Positions 43,501 to 51,945 of a stretch of DNA of 64,000 nt are shown one piece after another. The stretch lies in assembly GCA_024636835.1 (NCBI GenBank), contig JAGXGH010000075.1, forward strand, positions 1 through 64,000, written 5' to 3'. Positions within the stretch are counted from its first letter, which is position 1; every line of letters starts with the position of its first letter. A program made the translations under genes and the position numbers. The notes under the pieces are model-generated. The model made no database searches. It was not told the origin of the DNA and was given only the letters and a program-made list of their open reading frames with translations. The DNA comes from Verrucomicrobiales bacterium. GTDB lineage: Bacteria > Verrucomicrobiota > Verrucomicrobiia > Verrucomicrobiales > SLCJ01.

Positions 43501-43774
43501 GGAAGCATTGGTTGAACACGGTGACTTTACCGATCGATTGACTTTCGTGACTCAGCACATCCTCGGAAGATCGTTCAACGAACAAGAAAGAACAGTCGCT
43601 CGGGCCACCTACGACAAGCTTATCGATGGTTATCAAGCTGACCCAGAATCCGCTAAACAACTTATCGCCGTTGGTGAGAAACCCACCAACACTTCGCTAT
43701 CCGCTCCCGAGTTCGCCGCCTGGACGCTGCTTACCAACAGCGTTTATAACCTCGACGAGGCCATCACGAAGTAA
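40508..43774 (+). CDS. Lipoprotein with CxxCH, DUF1549, LamG and DUF1553 domains
   Basis: A large exported protein (about 1088 residues) of the planctomycete-type cytochrome c family. Lipobox LLIVGC (Cys24) is followed by a [12 protein letters not shown] heme-type site (CxxCH about 68-72, PSCyt1), PSCyt2/DUF1549 ([39 protein letters not shown]), a [16 protein letters not shown] motif, a LamG domain ([24 protein letters not shown] ... [10 protein letters not shown]), and PSD1/DUF1553 ([18 protein letters not shown] ... [36 protein letters not shown]). Its partner DUF1501 follows. In these bacteria such pairs are associated with surface glycan or carbon degradation. The exact reaction is unknown. 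The ATG at 40508 is chosen over a TTG at 40487. Confidence 0.93.
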   Translation: [1088 protein letters not shown]

Positions 43775-43807
43775 CGCGACTTACATCACCTCCCACTTAG
43801 TAATCTG

Positions 43808-45265
43808 ATGAACTCAATCAACGACTTCAATGCCGCCATATCCCGCCGTCAGTTTTTCCGTAAATCTGGCAGCGGCCTGGGCGTCGCAGCTCTTGCATCG
43901 CTTTTCAGCCGATCAGTGATGGGTGGTGATCAAGCCGAAATATCACGCTTGCTGCCGCACTTTGCGCCCAAAGCGAAACGCGTCATCTATCTCTCGTTTG
44001 TCGGCGCGCCGTCGCAGTTCGAGACGTTCGACTATAAGCCGAATCTCAAGCAAGAATTCCAAAAGGACATTTCCCAATATCTCAAAGACCAAGGCCAGCG
44101 TCTCACCGGCATGACCTCAGGTCAGGCGAAATTCCCCGTCGCCCCATCGTTCGTCGACTTCAAACAATATGGTGAGTCCGGCACTTGGGTCAGCGACCTT
44201 CTCCCCTACACCGCAAAAATGACAGACGACATCTGTGTCATCAAATCGATGCACACCGATGCGATTAACCACGAACCTGCCAACCAGCTCATCTACACAG
44301 GGTCGATGCAGTCCGGCAAGGCATCCATCGGATCATGGCTCTCCTACGGACTCGGGTCGATGAATGAGAACCTCCCTACTTTCGTCGTTCTCCACGCCCA
44401 ACACAGCAACCCAGGCTCAAACGTCCAAGCTATTTCCAACCGCCTCTGGGGTGCTGGCTACCTCCCCGGAGAGCACGCAGGGGTCACCTTGCGCACTAAG
44501 GGCGACCCTATTCTCTACCTAAAGAACGCACCAGGCATCGATGCCAAGGCCCGCCGCCAGATGCTCGATGGACTCAACGCGCTGAACAAAATGACCTACG
44601 AAGCCGTAGGCGACGAAGAAGTCCAAACGCGCATCCACCAGTATGAAATGGCATTCCGCATGCAAACCAGCGTCCCGGAACTAGCCGACATGTCAGAGGA
44701 ACCTGAGCACATTCACACCCTTTACGGAGAGGACAGCAAAAAGCCAGGAACCTTCGCCTACTGCGCTCTGATGGCGCGCCGACTTGTCGAACGCGGTGTC
44801 AGGTTCACCCAAATTTTCCACCGTGGATGGGACCAACATGGCAACCTTCCACACGATCTTGCCTCACAGTGTAAAGACATCGATCAAGCCTGCTACGCAC
44901 TTGTTCAGGATCTCAAACAACGCGGAATGCTAGAAGACACACTCATCGTTTGTGGCGGCGAGTTCGGACGCACAGTTTACAGCCAAGGGAAATTGACAGA
45001 GTCCAACTACGGGCGTGACCACCACCCGCGCGCGTTCTCTCTCTGGATGGCAGGCGGCGGCATCAAACCGGGCACCGTCCACGGCGAAACCGATGACTAC
45101 TCGTTCAACATCACCAAAGACCCAGTTCACGTCCGTGACCTTCACGCCACCATTCTCAATCAACTAGGCTACGACCACCACGCCCTATCCTATCGCTTCC
45201 AAGGTCTCGACCAAAGACTCACCGGTGTGCTCCCCGCGAAAGTGATCAAAGAGATTTTGGTATAA
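43808..45265 (+). CDS. Tat-exported DUF1501 protein
   Basis: A 485-residue protein of the DUF1501/sulfatase-like alkaline-phosphatase-fold superfamily. The Tat signal ISRRQFFRKSGSGLGVAALASLFS (RRQFFRK) is at the N-terminus. Then come FVGAPSQFETFDYKP, KSMHTDAINHEPANQLIYTGSMQSGKASIGSWLSYGLGSMNENLPTFVVL, GVRFTQIFHRGWDQHGNLPHDL, and the C-terminal VCGGEFGRTVYSQG ... GRDHHPRAFSLWMAGGGIKPGTVHGETDDY. The GEFGRT and GRDHHP motifs match the family. It starts 33 bp after the DUF1553 gene, a standard pairing. Confidence 0.95.
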   Translation: MNSINDFNAAISRRQFFRKSGSGLGVAALASLFSRSVMGGDQAEISRLLPHFAPKAKRVIYLSFVGAPSQFETFDYKPNLKQEFQKDISQYLKDQGQRLTGMTSGQAKFPVAPSFVDFKQYGESGTWVSDLLPYTAKMTDDICVIKSMHTDAINHEPANQLIYTGSMQSGKASIGSWLSYGLGSMNENLPTFVVLHAQHSNPGSNVQAISNRLWGAGYLPGEHAGVTLRTKGDPILYLKNAPGIDAKARRQMLDGLNALNKMTYEAVGDEEVQTRIHQYEMAFRMQTSVPELADMSEEPEHIHTLYGEDSKKPGTFAYCALMARRLVERGVRFTQIFHRGWDQHGNLPHDLASQCKDIDQACYALVQDLKQRGMLEDTLIVCGGEFGRTVYSQGKLTESNYGRDHHPRAFSLWMAGGGIKPGTVHGETDDYSFNITKDPVHVRDLHATILNQLGYDHHALSYRFQGLDQRLTGVLPAKVIKEILV

Positions 45266-45267
45266 AT

Positions 45268-45315
45268 GTAGGTTGGACGTGTCGGCCAACAAGCTCACCC
45301 CGGGCAAAGCCCGCA
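45268..45315 (+). repeat. GTAG-headed palindromic element, related to 19384
   Basis: GTAGGTTGGACGTGTCGGCCAAC forms a hairpin (GTTGG / CCAAC) behind a GTAG head. CCGGGC-AAA-GCCCGC, a second hairpin, follows. It shares the GTAGGT-YG-ACGTGTCGG head and the AAA-loop hairpin with the element at 19384-19460. It lies between convergent genes. Confidence 0.6.
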
Positions 45316-45338
45316 CTTCCCTCATCGCCCTTTGATGC

Positions 45339-46052
45339 TTACTTCGCCTCACCAAGACGCTTCACTCGGATCGTGCGGAACGAAACTTCCTGACCGTGGT
45401 CTTGGAGTGCAAACCGTCCTTTCGGCATTGCAGCAAACCCCTCCCACTTCGCAAACTTGGTATCCGCAATCAAGGCTTTAAACTCTTCGGATCCAAGCAC
45501 GACGTCGACCGTTTGATGACCGTTGATCCACATCTGTAAGCGATTCTCCTGGAGCAGAATACGCCCATTGTTCCACTGCTCCGCCGGCTTGGAGAATCCT
45601 GGCTTTGCAGGGATAATGCCATAGAGCGAGCCTCCGACATTTCCTGCCTGCAATTCGTGATCATATTTATCGAAGGCTTGTGGATCGAGAATCTGATACT
45701 CAGGCCCCGTCAAATAGGTGGCGCGATACTTTGCATCATCACTCACTCGAAACATGATCCCAGAGTTCCCTTGAGGAGCGATTCGAAATTCTAAACGCAA
45801 GTCGAAATCACCATACTCTTCCTTGCTCACAAGATCGCCAGCGCCCCCCTTCAACAAGGTGATCGCGCCATCGACAACGTGCCAACCCTCCTTTGGAGCA
45901 TCGCCACGAAATGCCTTCCATCCCTCCAAGGACTTCCCGTCGAAGATCAAGGTGAAGCCATCGGCCTTTTCTTGATCACTCAATTGGTTAGGAGCCGCAA
46001 AAACTGAAGCGCAAACACTCAGCGCAAAGAAAAGAGAAAGAATGAATTTCAT
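45339..46052 (-). CDS. Secreted DUF1080 protein (3-keto-disaccharide hydrolase family)
   Basis: A roughly 237-residue exported protein with a concanavalin-like fold. Signal peptide MKFILSLFFALSVCASVFAA, then the DUF1080 core DGFTLIFDGKSLEGWKAFRGD, GWHVVDGAITLLKGGAGDLVSKEEYGDFDLRLEFRIAPQGNSGIMFRVSDD, GPEYQILDPQAFDKYDHELQAGNVGGSLYGIIPAK, and IRVKRLGEAK. DUF1080 members bind or cleave 3-keto-disaccharides and other glycans. It sits beside the DUF1553/DUF1501 pair, which supports a joint role in periplasmic carbohydrate breakdown. The ATG at 46052 is likely; 46064 would add four residues. Confidence 0.9.
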   Translation of the reverse strand: MKFILSLFFALSVCASVFAAPNQLSDQEKADGFTLIFDGKSLEGWKAFRGDAPKEGWHVVDGAITLLKGGAGDLVSKEEYGDFDLRLEFRIAPQGNSGIMFRVSDDAKYRATYLTGPEYQILDPQAFDKYDHELQAGNVGGSLYGIIPAKPGFSKPAEQWNNGRILLQENRLQMWINGHQTVDVVLGSEEFKALIADTKFAKWEGFAAMPKGRFALQDHGQEVSFRTIRVKRLGEAK

Positions 46053-46105
46053 AGTCATTCTCATAACGCTACGCGGAAGGGTAATTTATCACTAAACTTA
46101 CGTTA

Positions 46106-46858
46106 TCAATCAGTCCCTAATGAGGGCTCCGACTGAGCAGAATCCATCATCTCCGGGGTCACTAAGCCCGCAGTAAATACCATCTTCAGTGCCTGTTCGA
46201 GGTTCAACGAACACTCACTCACTTTATCGGCATCGACCAGCAAGGTAAACCCCGTCAAGGGGTTAGGTGACGTCGGAAGGAACACGACAGTCACCGGCGC
46301 GTTGGTGTCCGGATCAATATAGTCACCAGTAACAAAAGCGATCAGACGGCAACCCGGCGCGGGATACTCAATGTAAACCACGCGCTTAAACTTCTGCTTT
46401 CCACCCAGCCCGCGAAACCCCTCAATCAGTTGTTTCACGCTTGTGTAAATCAGCCCGAGAACCGGCAATTTCTGCACCTTCATCTCCAGCCTCTGAAACC
46501 ATTCACGCCAAACCCCACCCATCGCCAGCAAACCAATCAGCGCGACAATTGACAGCGGAAGCAAAATCCTCAGCACGCCGGCACCCGGCCACGACAGGAA
46601 TTGATCGTGAATTTGTTCATCGCTCAAACGACCGACAGCCCAATCGAATGTCACAATCCGATCAGAAACCCACAGCCCAATACGTACCGACTCGACCAGC
46701 ATCCAATCGCCGACCTTCCATAGCTGGTGAGCAAGAAACCCGATAATCCACACCGTCGCCGCGAGCGGCAAAACAACCGCAAGACCAGTGAGCAAGGCTT
46801 TGCGCAGACCGGTGATACCCGATGGTCCTTGGTGTTCAGGTGGATGAGTCTCTGTCAT
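46106..46858 (-). CDS. DUF502 membrane protein
   Basis: A 250-residue membrane protein of the DUF502 family. Seen: LRKALLTGLAVVLPLAATVWIIGFLAHQLW (TM1), VLRILLPLSIVALIGLLAMG (TM2), and the family motif LPVLGLIYTSVKQLIEGFRGLGG followed by FKRVVYIEYPAPGCRLIAFVTGD and VFLPTSPNPLTGFTLLVDADKV. The ATG at 46858 lies five bases after the DUF368 stop, so the two genes form an operon. Their pairing hints at a shared envelope role, but DUF502 has no proven function that I know. Confidence 0.88.
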   Translation of the reverse strand: MTETHPPEHQGPSGITGLRKALLTGLAVVLPLAATVWIIGFLAHQLWKVGDWMLVESVRIGLWVSDRIVTFDWAVGRLSDEQIHDQFLSWPGAGVLRILLPLSIVALIGLLAMGGVWREWFQRLEMKVQKLPVLGLIYTSVKQLIEGFRGLGGKQKFKRVVYIEYPAPGCRLIAFVTGDYIDPDTNAPVTVVFLPTSPNPLTGFTLLVDADKVSECSLNLEQALKMVFTAGLVTPEMMDSAQSEPSLGTD

Positions 46859-46862
46859 TGGA

Positions 46863-47804
46863 TTAGGCAGCAGGTTTCTTCGAGAACTTCGACCCTGCCC
46901 ATTCGATTCCAAAAACTAATACGGCTCCCGCGACGATCAGGGCGATGATTGCCCAAGTCGAACCGTCACCCATATCCGGTAAATACCAGTCGTAACCAGT
47001 TACTTTTTCCTTCTCTTTTTCTCCCACGCGGAAAACTTCAGTTATTGCATCCTTCCACGGCCAAATCACCACAAGCGATCCAGCGACAAATCCCGTCAGC
47101 AGTGACACCGCCACATTGTGAAATTCACGGAAAATCCACCGCAATAGCTTTGCAAAGGCGAGCATTCCGCCCACCGCACCAAGGCCAATCGGAACCAACA
47201 GCCCGATCTTCTCCACATCGCCGCGTAGCACACCTGGCACAACTTCCAGCATAATGAGCTGGTAGTTTCCCATCAACAAAAGCACATACGAACCCGACAC
47301 ACCAGGAAGCACCATGCTGCACATCGCCACCGCACCACACAGCATCAGATAGAAGAAGTTCGTATTCTCCTGCGCTGGAGGGAGCATGGAAACTCCGCCG
47401 GCAATCGCCACGCCAATCACTAACGCAACAATCACGCCAGGAGACCAGCGCGTAACCATCCTGCCAACATAGTAGATCGATGCGAGAATCAGCCCAAAAA
47501 AGAATCCCCAAGTCTGCTTGGGATAGTTCTCGAACATCGGCGTCAAAATGAACCCTAAGGCCTTGATACCCAAGGCCACTCCGACCATGATCTGAATCAA
47601 AAACAGAAGATCCAGTTTCTGCGAGAGCGCACGGAACTCCCGCCGTTTCATCATCCCCAACATTTCACCGTCGAAGCTACTCAGCGCCTGAATCAGACGT
47701 TCGTAAACGCCTGTAATAAACGCAATCGTTCCTCCGGACACTCCAGGAATCACATTTGCAGCACCAATCGCCGCACCTTTCATAACCAGTAATAAACTTT
47801 TCAT
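46863..47804 (-). CDS. DUF368 membrane protein (putative polyprenyl-phosphate translocase)
   Basis: A 313-residue multipass protein. Seen: MKGAAIGAANVIPGVSGGTIAFITGVYERLIQALSSFD with the family hallmark NVIPGVSGGT, and the repeat MVLPGVSGSYVLLLMGNYQLI in the second half, which gives an inverted-repeat fold. About eight to ten helices follow the pattern. Members of DUF368 (PopT) have been reported to return undecaprenyl phosphate across the inner membrane for reuse in wall and glycan synthesis. It is upstream of and coupled to the DUF502 gene. Confidence 0.9.
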   Translation of the reverse strand: MKSLLLVMKGAAIGAANVIPGVSGGTIAFITGVYERLIQALSSFDGEMLGMMKRREFRALSQKLDLLFLIQIMVGVALGIKALGFILTPMFENYPKQTWGFFFGLILASIYYVGRMVTRWSPGVIVALVIGVAIAGGVSMLPPAQENTNFFYLMLCGAVAMCSMVLPGVSGSYVLLLMGNYQLIMLEVVPGVLRGDVEKIGLLVPIGLGAVGGMLAFAKLLRWIFREFHNVAVSLLTGFVAGSLVVIWPWKDAITEVFRVGEKEKEKVTGYDWYLPDMGDGSTWAIIALIVAGAVLVFGIEWAGSKFSKKPAA

Positions 47805-47939
47805 CGTATTCGCAAAAACAGCGCATTGATGCCACCGATTTGCCCGTCGCGAAACAAAAATCGGATGACACTCTAACCAGACAACTTGACGTCAGGCATC
47901 TTATTGACAGATTCCATCCTAGAGCCTGATGTTTAGGGG

Positions 47940-48097
47940 CTATTTATTTGCATTCGATGAGGCAGAATTGGCGCGGCATGTGTCCTATCCTTGAGAGCTT
48001 GGTAGAGAAAATGCCATACGTCTAGTATGTGGCGCTAATCTATGGAGGACTGTGAAATCACGCACGGCAGGGGCTTTAAAAAAAGCCCCTTTATTTC
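47940..48097 (+). ncRNA. Candidate structured small RNA
   Basis: Between a TTGACA-type -35 box and an intrinsic terminator lies a non-coding stretch with a clear stem (GCCATAC-GTCTA-GTATGTGGC, about 48012-48032). No tRNA, SRP, tmRNA, 6S or riboswitch consensus was recognised. The 5' end is not defined; 47940 is an estimate. This could equally be two independent structures. Confidence 0.3.
48069..48097 (+). terminator. Intrinsic terminator
   Basis: AGGGGCTTT (48069-48077) pairs with AAAGCCCCT (48082-48090) around AAAA, followed by TTATTTCT. No plus-strand gene precedes it, which is the main reason to suspect a small RNA upstream. Confidence 0.7.
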
Positions 48098-48228
48098 TCT
48101 GCATGGTCGTTCACTATGCGTAAACGGGCGGAATATCCGTCGATTTTCAAGGGCTTCTATTCCATTTCCAAAGCACACCAATCCCTTTGTTGGTCAGCGC
48201 ACTAACCAGACAAATCCCGAAAAACGCA

Positions 48229-48618
48229 TCAGCCTCGACGACGAGTCCAATCCTTAAGTTTCGGATCAATCTCCTTGGCCCAGCTTTCCAAACGTGGAGG
48301 TGGGTTCAGTATGAGATAAGCGGTAAGACCGCCTACGGCACCTACCGCGAAGATCGACCAAAAGAGCTTGCTGCAGCAGAACCCGGAGCCGGATTCAGAT
48401 TCCTCTAATCGGCGCTTCACCGTTTCGTAGCCGATAACATTTCGGAAGGTTCCATCGCGGCGGTGAACGACGATGTCCACCTCGTTATCCGCGGCAATTT
48501 CCAACGCGGCTGCAACGGCTTTTTCCTGTGTGGACTGGATAGATAGCGGTTCGTCTGATCCAGTGATACGGACGGCCCAATCGCCTTCGTGAGGGACAAT
48601 ATGTAGATTATTTTTCAT
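48229..48618 (-). CDS. DUF2188-type protein with a C-terminal membrane helix
   Basis: A 129-residue protein. Residues 1-60 match the small DUF2188 fold (NNLHIVPHEGDWAVRITGSDEPLSIQSTQEKAVAAALEIAADNEVDIVVHRRDGTFRNVIGY), typical of short stress-like or general proteins. A transmembrane helix (about 86-105, KLFWSIFAVGAVGGLTAYLIL) is preceded by FCCSK. The C-terminal tail is charged. DUF2188 alone has no known enzymatic role. The membrane tail is an unusual addition. Confidence 0.8.
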   Translation of the reverse strand: MKNNLHIVPHEGDWAVRITGSDEPLSIQSTQEKAVAAALEIAADNEVDIVVHRRDGTFRNVIGYETVKRRLEESESGSGFCCSKLFWSIFAVGAVGGLTAYLILNPPPRLESWAKEIDPKLKDWTRRRG

Positions 48619-48706
48619 GTTTATTTAGTTTATGAGAGCGTGAATATCACACTCGCTTGTTATCAACGTTACGACTCGCATCATCGCAGAGTTCAATTCT
48701 TCTAAA

Positions 48707-50227
48707 TCAAGGTATTTTCCCCATCTCCATATCCTGAATCAGTGCGAGTTTAGCGAACTGCAACATCCGTGACTCCATAAAATCATAGAAGGGATTCCAT
48801 CGCTGGCGCAGCATATCACCCGGCGGGATTTGAACGGTTCCACGCTCGCCGTAGAGCGCCAAGTTACCCAAAGTCATGGTTTTCCCATCCTCGCCGCCCT
48901 CACCATAAAGCATGTCATGAGCCGGGAACGGCAGGGCAATATGCGACAACGAATACACATTCTCGGGCCACTGCACGTTCATAGGAGTTTCGACCAACTC
49001 ACCTCCACCAGCCGCACGGGATTTCAGCACAAGGTCTCGTGTCATCACTCCATTATCGATGCGGTTGGCGACCACACTAAGTCTGAAATTTTCATCGATA
49101 CTCAGCAGTTGCTCTAATTCCTCCTTCGGGTCTTTGGCGAGCACCTGCTTGATCAGAGAAAGACGGTTAATATCGAACAACACCATCTCATGACCACCTT
49201 TTGGCAACTTCGCAAAAAATCGCGAAATCAACGCATTAACAGATACCGTGCTATCGACTGCTGACTGAAAGGTCAACACCGGTGGAAATTCATCAAGCGC
49301 ATTCTCCTCCGCTAACTCGTTCATGCGCTTCTCTATTTCCAGCGTGATCCGATAGGCTTGGTCGCCAGCATTCACGGCGAACGAGCGATACTTAAACGGA
49401 TCATACTCCATATTTATCGAGTTCCATGCGAGCTTCTCCTGGCTGAACCACCGCCCTATGCGTCCTTGCCAAACCGCCAAGGCCGCGGTGGGACTAACTC
49501 CGATCTCCGGCGACATCAACATCAGCCCCTCGATCTGGGGTAATGAGGCATCTTCCAATGCATCGAGCGCATAGATCACCGAAAGCGCCCCACCGTTCGA
49601 GTAACCGAGCAGGTAAAGCGGTTTGTCGCCGAGTTCGGCCTTCAGATGCTTCATGGCTATAGTCACCGCCGCCGACATATCTTGCCACTTGGTGCGGATC
49701 AATCCGGTAGGCACCGTTCCGTGACCGGGTATCCGCAGCGCAAGCACCGTCGCACCAGCATCGTTAAACCCCTCTGCCAAATAACGCACGCTATACGGCG
49801 AGTCGGACATTCCGTGCAACATTAGAACACCAGCTTTCGACTCCTCAGCTTCCAATACAAAACTACGGTTCCAGTTCCGCTCCCAATTTGACGGGTCCAT
49901 CATACTCCCCCGTTGATAGCGCTGCACAGAATCAGCAGTCGCTTCGCCAGACTTCGCATACACCTCGTCATCAAGTTGTTTAAACAAACGATCCTCCAGC
50001 GCCAAATACCCCGCAAAATCGGCAACATCACCATCCTTGTCGAACTCTTCATCGAGATACACCTCATGCCACAATTCCAAGTCATCGCGTCGATCTAGAG
50101 CGAAGATAAAGACAAGCAAAAGAGTGAGCACCACCCCAAACAAGCCATACCCTACCGCGCGACGCGCCATGGTGACTCCTGTTACTACATATTTTTTCAT
50201 CCGCGTGCGTTGTTGGTTCTCTATCAT
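48707..50227 (-). CDS. Membrane-anchored alpha/beta hydrolase
   Basis: A roughly 506-residue serine hydrolase with one N-terminal TM helix (AVGYGLFGVVLTLLLVFIFALD). Alpha/beta-hydrolase motifs: oxyanion segment GVLMLHGMSDSPYSVRYLAEGF, PGHGTVPTGL (lipase-like HGxG variant), nucleophile elbow LLGYSNGGALSVIYALD (Ser about 210). The acid may lie in TFQSAVDSTVS and the base His in YSLSHIALPFPAHDM, as guesses. The catalytic domain faces the periplasm. The substrate is unknown; lysophospholipase or esterase is likely. The start at 50227 is chosen because the frame before it is poorly supported; 50308 or 50200 are alternatives. Confidence 0.85.
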   Translation of the reverse strand: MIENQQRTRMKKYVVTGVTMARRAVGYGLFGVVLTLLLVFIFALDRRDDLELWHEVYLDEEFDKDGDVADFAGYLALEDRLFKQLDDEVYAKSGEATADSVQRYQRGSMMDPSNWERNWNRSFVLEAEESKAGVLMLHGMSDSPYSVRYLAEGFNDAGATVLALRIPGHGTVPTGLIRTKWQDMSAAVTIAMKHLKAELGDKPLYLLGYSNGGALSVIYALDALEDASLPQIEGLMLMSPEIGVSPTAALAVWQGRIGRWFSQEKLAWNSINMEYDPFKYRSFAVNAGDQAYRITLEIEKRMNELAEENALDEFPPVLTFQSAVDSTVSVNALISRFFAKLPKGGHEMVLFDINRLSLIKQVLAKDPKEELEQLLSIDENFRLSVVANRIDNGVMTRDLVLKSRAAGGGELVETPMNVQWPENVYSLSHIALPFPAHDMLYGEGGEDGKTMTLGNLALYGERGTVQIPPGDMLRQRWNPFYDFMESRMLQFAKLALIQDMEMGKIP

Positions 50228-50353
50228 AAACAACTCTAATCCCCGACCCTCCTCGGACAAGAAAATTGAAACTCGCGCCAACCGTTTCATCTCACATCGC
50301 AAAATCACGAATTAGCCGCTGGCATCAGCCGCATTTCCACTTAAGTTTTCTGT

Positions 50354-51922
50354 ATGAGCACATCGTCCTGGACACGCTATATCCAACACGTCACCCGCTA
50401 CACCGACCTCGGTATCACCCTCGATATTTCGAGGATGAAGTTCGAACCCGAATTCTTCTCAAGCATGGAGTCCCCCCGCGCCCGTGCCTACTCCGATATG
50501 GAAGCTCTCGAAGGTGGAGCCATCGCCAACCCGGATGAGAACCGCATGGTCGGGCATTACTGGCTTCGCAACGCATCGCTCGCCCCTGCCGAGCAGCGCA
50601 ATGAAATCGAGCGCGATCTCGCAGACATCAAAGAATTCGTTGATCATATCCATTCCGGCAGCGTCGCCGCACCCAATGGTGAAAAATTCACCCGCGTGCT
50701 TTTGATCGGGATCGGCGGGTCGGCGCTCGGGCCACAACTCGTTTCCGACGCACTGACTGACACCACCGCACCGATGTCTCTGTCGTTCTTCGACAATACA
50801 GATCCAGCAGGCCTGGAAAAAACTCTCCGTTCTATCGGTAGCGAAATGGCGACCACGCTGGTGCTCGTCATCTCCAAATCCGGCGGCACCGCCGAGACGC
50901 GCAACGGCATGCTCGAAGCTGAGCGAGCGTTCACAGCCGCAGGCCACGACTTCCCAAAACACGCCGTCGCCGTTACAGGCCCCGATTCCAAACTCGACAA
51001 ACACGCCAAATCCCAAGGGTGGATCAAACGGTTCCCCATGGGCGACTGGGTCGGCGGACGGACATCGGTAATGAGTGTCGTCGGTCTCGTGCCCGCCGCC
51101 TTGCAAGGCGTGGATATCGATCAATTCCTCGCCGGAGCGCATGACATGGATATAAAAACACGCTCGCGCAACACCAGCGATAACATTTCCATGAAGCTTG
51201 CACTAATGTGGTTCCACGCAGGAAACGGCAAAGGCGAAAAGGACATGGTCGTCCTTCCTTACAAGGACAGCCTCGTGTTATTTTCCAAATACCTCCAACA
51301 ACTCGTCATGGAGAGCCTTGGCAAGGAGCACGATCTTAACGGCAACAAAGTGAACCAAGGCATCGCCGTTTACGGCAACAAAGGGTCAACCGATCAACAT
51401 GCCTACGTGCAGCAACTCCGCGACGGAGTAAACAATTTCTTTGTCACCTTCATCGAAGTCACCGAGGCACGCGCCAAAGTCAGCGACAACGTGGAAGTTG
51501 AAGAAGGCGCATCCACCGGTGACTTCCTCCAAGGCTTCTTACGAGGCACCCGTGATGCGCTCAGCGGATCCGACCGCGAAAGCATTACCATCACGGTGCC
51601 AAGGGTCGACGCCTACTATCTCGGCACGCTGATCGCGATGTTTGAACGCGCGGTGTCTTTCTACGCCAGTTTGATCAAGGTCAACGCCTACCATCAGCCA
51701 GGCGTTGAAGCCGGCAAAAAAGCCGCTGTAAGTTTCCTCGAACTACTCAAGGCAGCCCGTGCCAAACTCACCAGCACACCAGCCACCGCCGGTGAGATTG
51801 CTCGCGACATCGAGGCCGATATCGAAAGCACCTACCACGCTCTCGTTCACGCCGCGGCCAACAGCACGACCATCCACCACACCATCAAGGACTCGCCGGA
51901 AGAAGACACCTTCCACGCCTAG
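50354..51922 (+). CDS. pgi: Glucose-6-phosphate isomerase
   Basis: Interconverts glucose 6-phosphate and fructose 6-phosphate. The 522-residue protein shows [42 protein letters not shown], the active-site region [38 protein letters not shown], and [19 protein letters not shown]-terminal residues align with the family start, and the ATG at 50354 is well placed. The gene is on its own, followed by a hairpin at 51946-51979. Confidence 0.95.
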   Translation: MSTSSWTRYIQHVTRYTDLGITLDISRMKFEPEFFSSMESPRARAYSDMEALEGGAIANPDENRMVGHYWLRNASLAPAEQRNEIERDLADIKEFVDHIHSGSVAAPNGEKFTRVLLIGIGGSALGPQLVSDALTDTTAPMSLSFFDNTDPAGLEKTLRSIGSEMATTLVLVISKSGGTAETRNGMLEAERAFTAAGHDFPKHAVAVTGPDSKLDKHAKSQGWIKRFPMGDWVGGRTSVMSVVGLVPAALQGVDIDQFLAGAHDMDIKTRSRNTSDNISMKLALMWFHAGNGKGEKDMVVLPYKDSLVLFSKYLQQLVMESLGKEHDLNGNKVNQGIAVYGNKGSTDQHAYVQQLRDGVNNFFVTFIEVTEARAKVSDNVEVEEGASTGDFLQGFLRGTRDALSGSDRESITITVPRVDAYYLGTLIAMFERAVSFYASLIKVNAYHQPGVEAGKKAAVSFLELLKAARAKLTSTPATAGEIARDIEADIESTYHALVHAAANSTTIHHTIKDSPEEDTFHA

Positions 51923-51945
51923 TCTTCATCGATAGCGATTTTATG

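Larger units (their letters stand above)
47805..48228. other. 424-bp gap with possible small RNA
   Basis: No convincing coding frame. A TTGACA hexamer at 47904-47909 with a weak -10, a strong GCCATAC/GTATGTGGC hairpin near 48012-48032, and a terminator at 48069-48097 suggest a plus-strand transcript of about 150 nt, listed separately. Open frames over 48042-48257 lack ribosome sites and family resemblance. Confidence 0.5.

Noticed and set aside
48042-48257. A 71-codon plus-strand frame near the terminator at 48069
   Set aside because: It contains the terminator hairpin inside its own sequence, has no ribosome site and no family resemblance.
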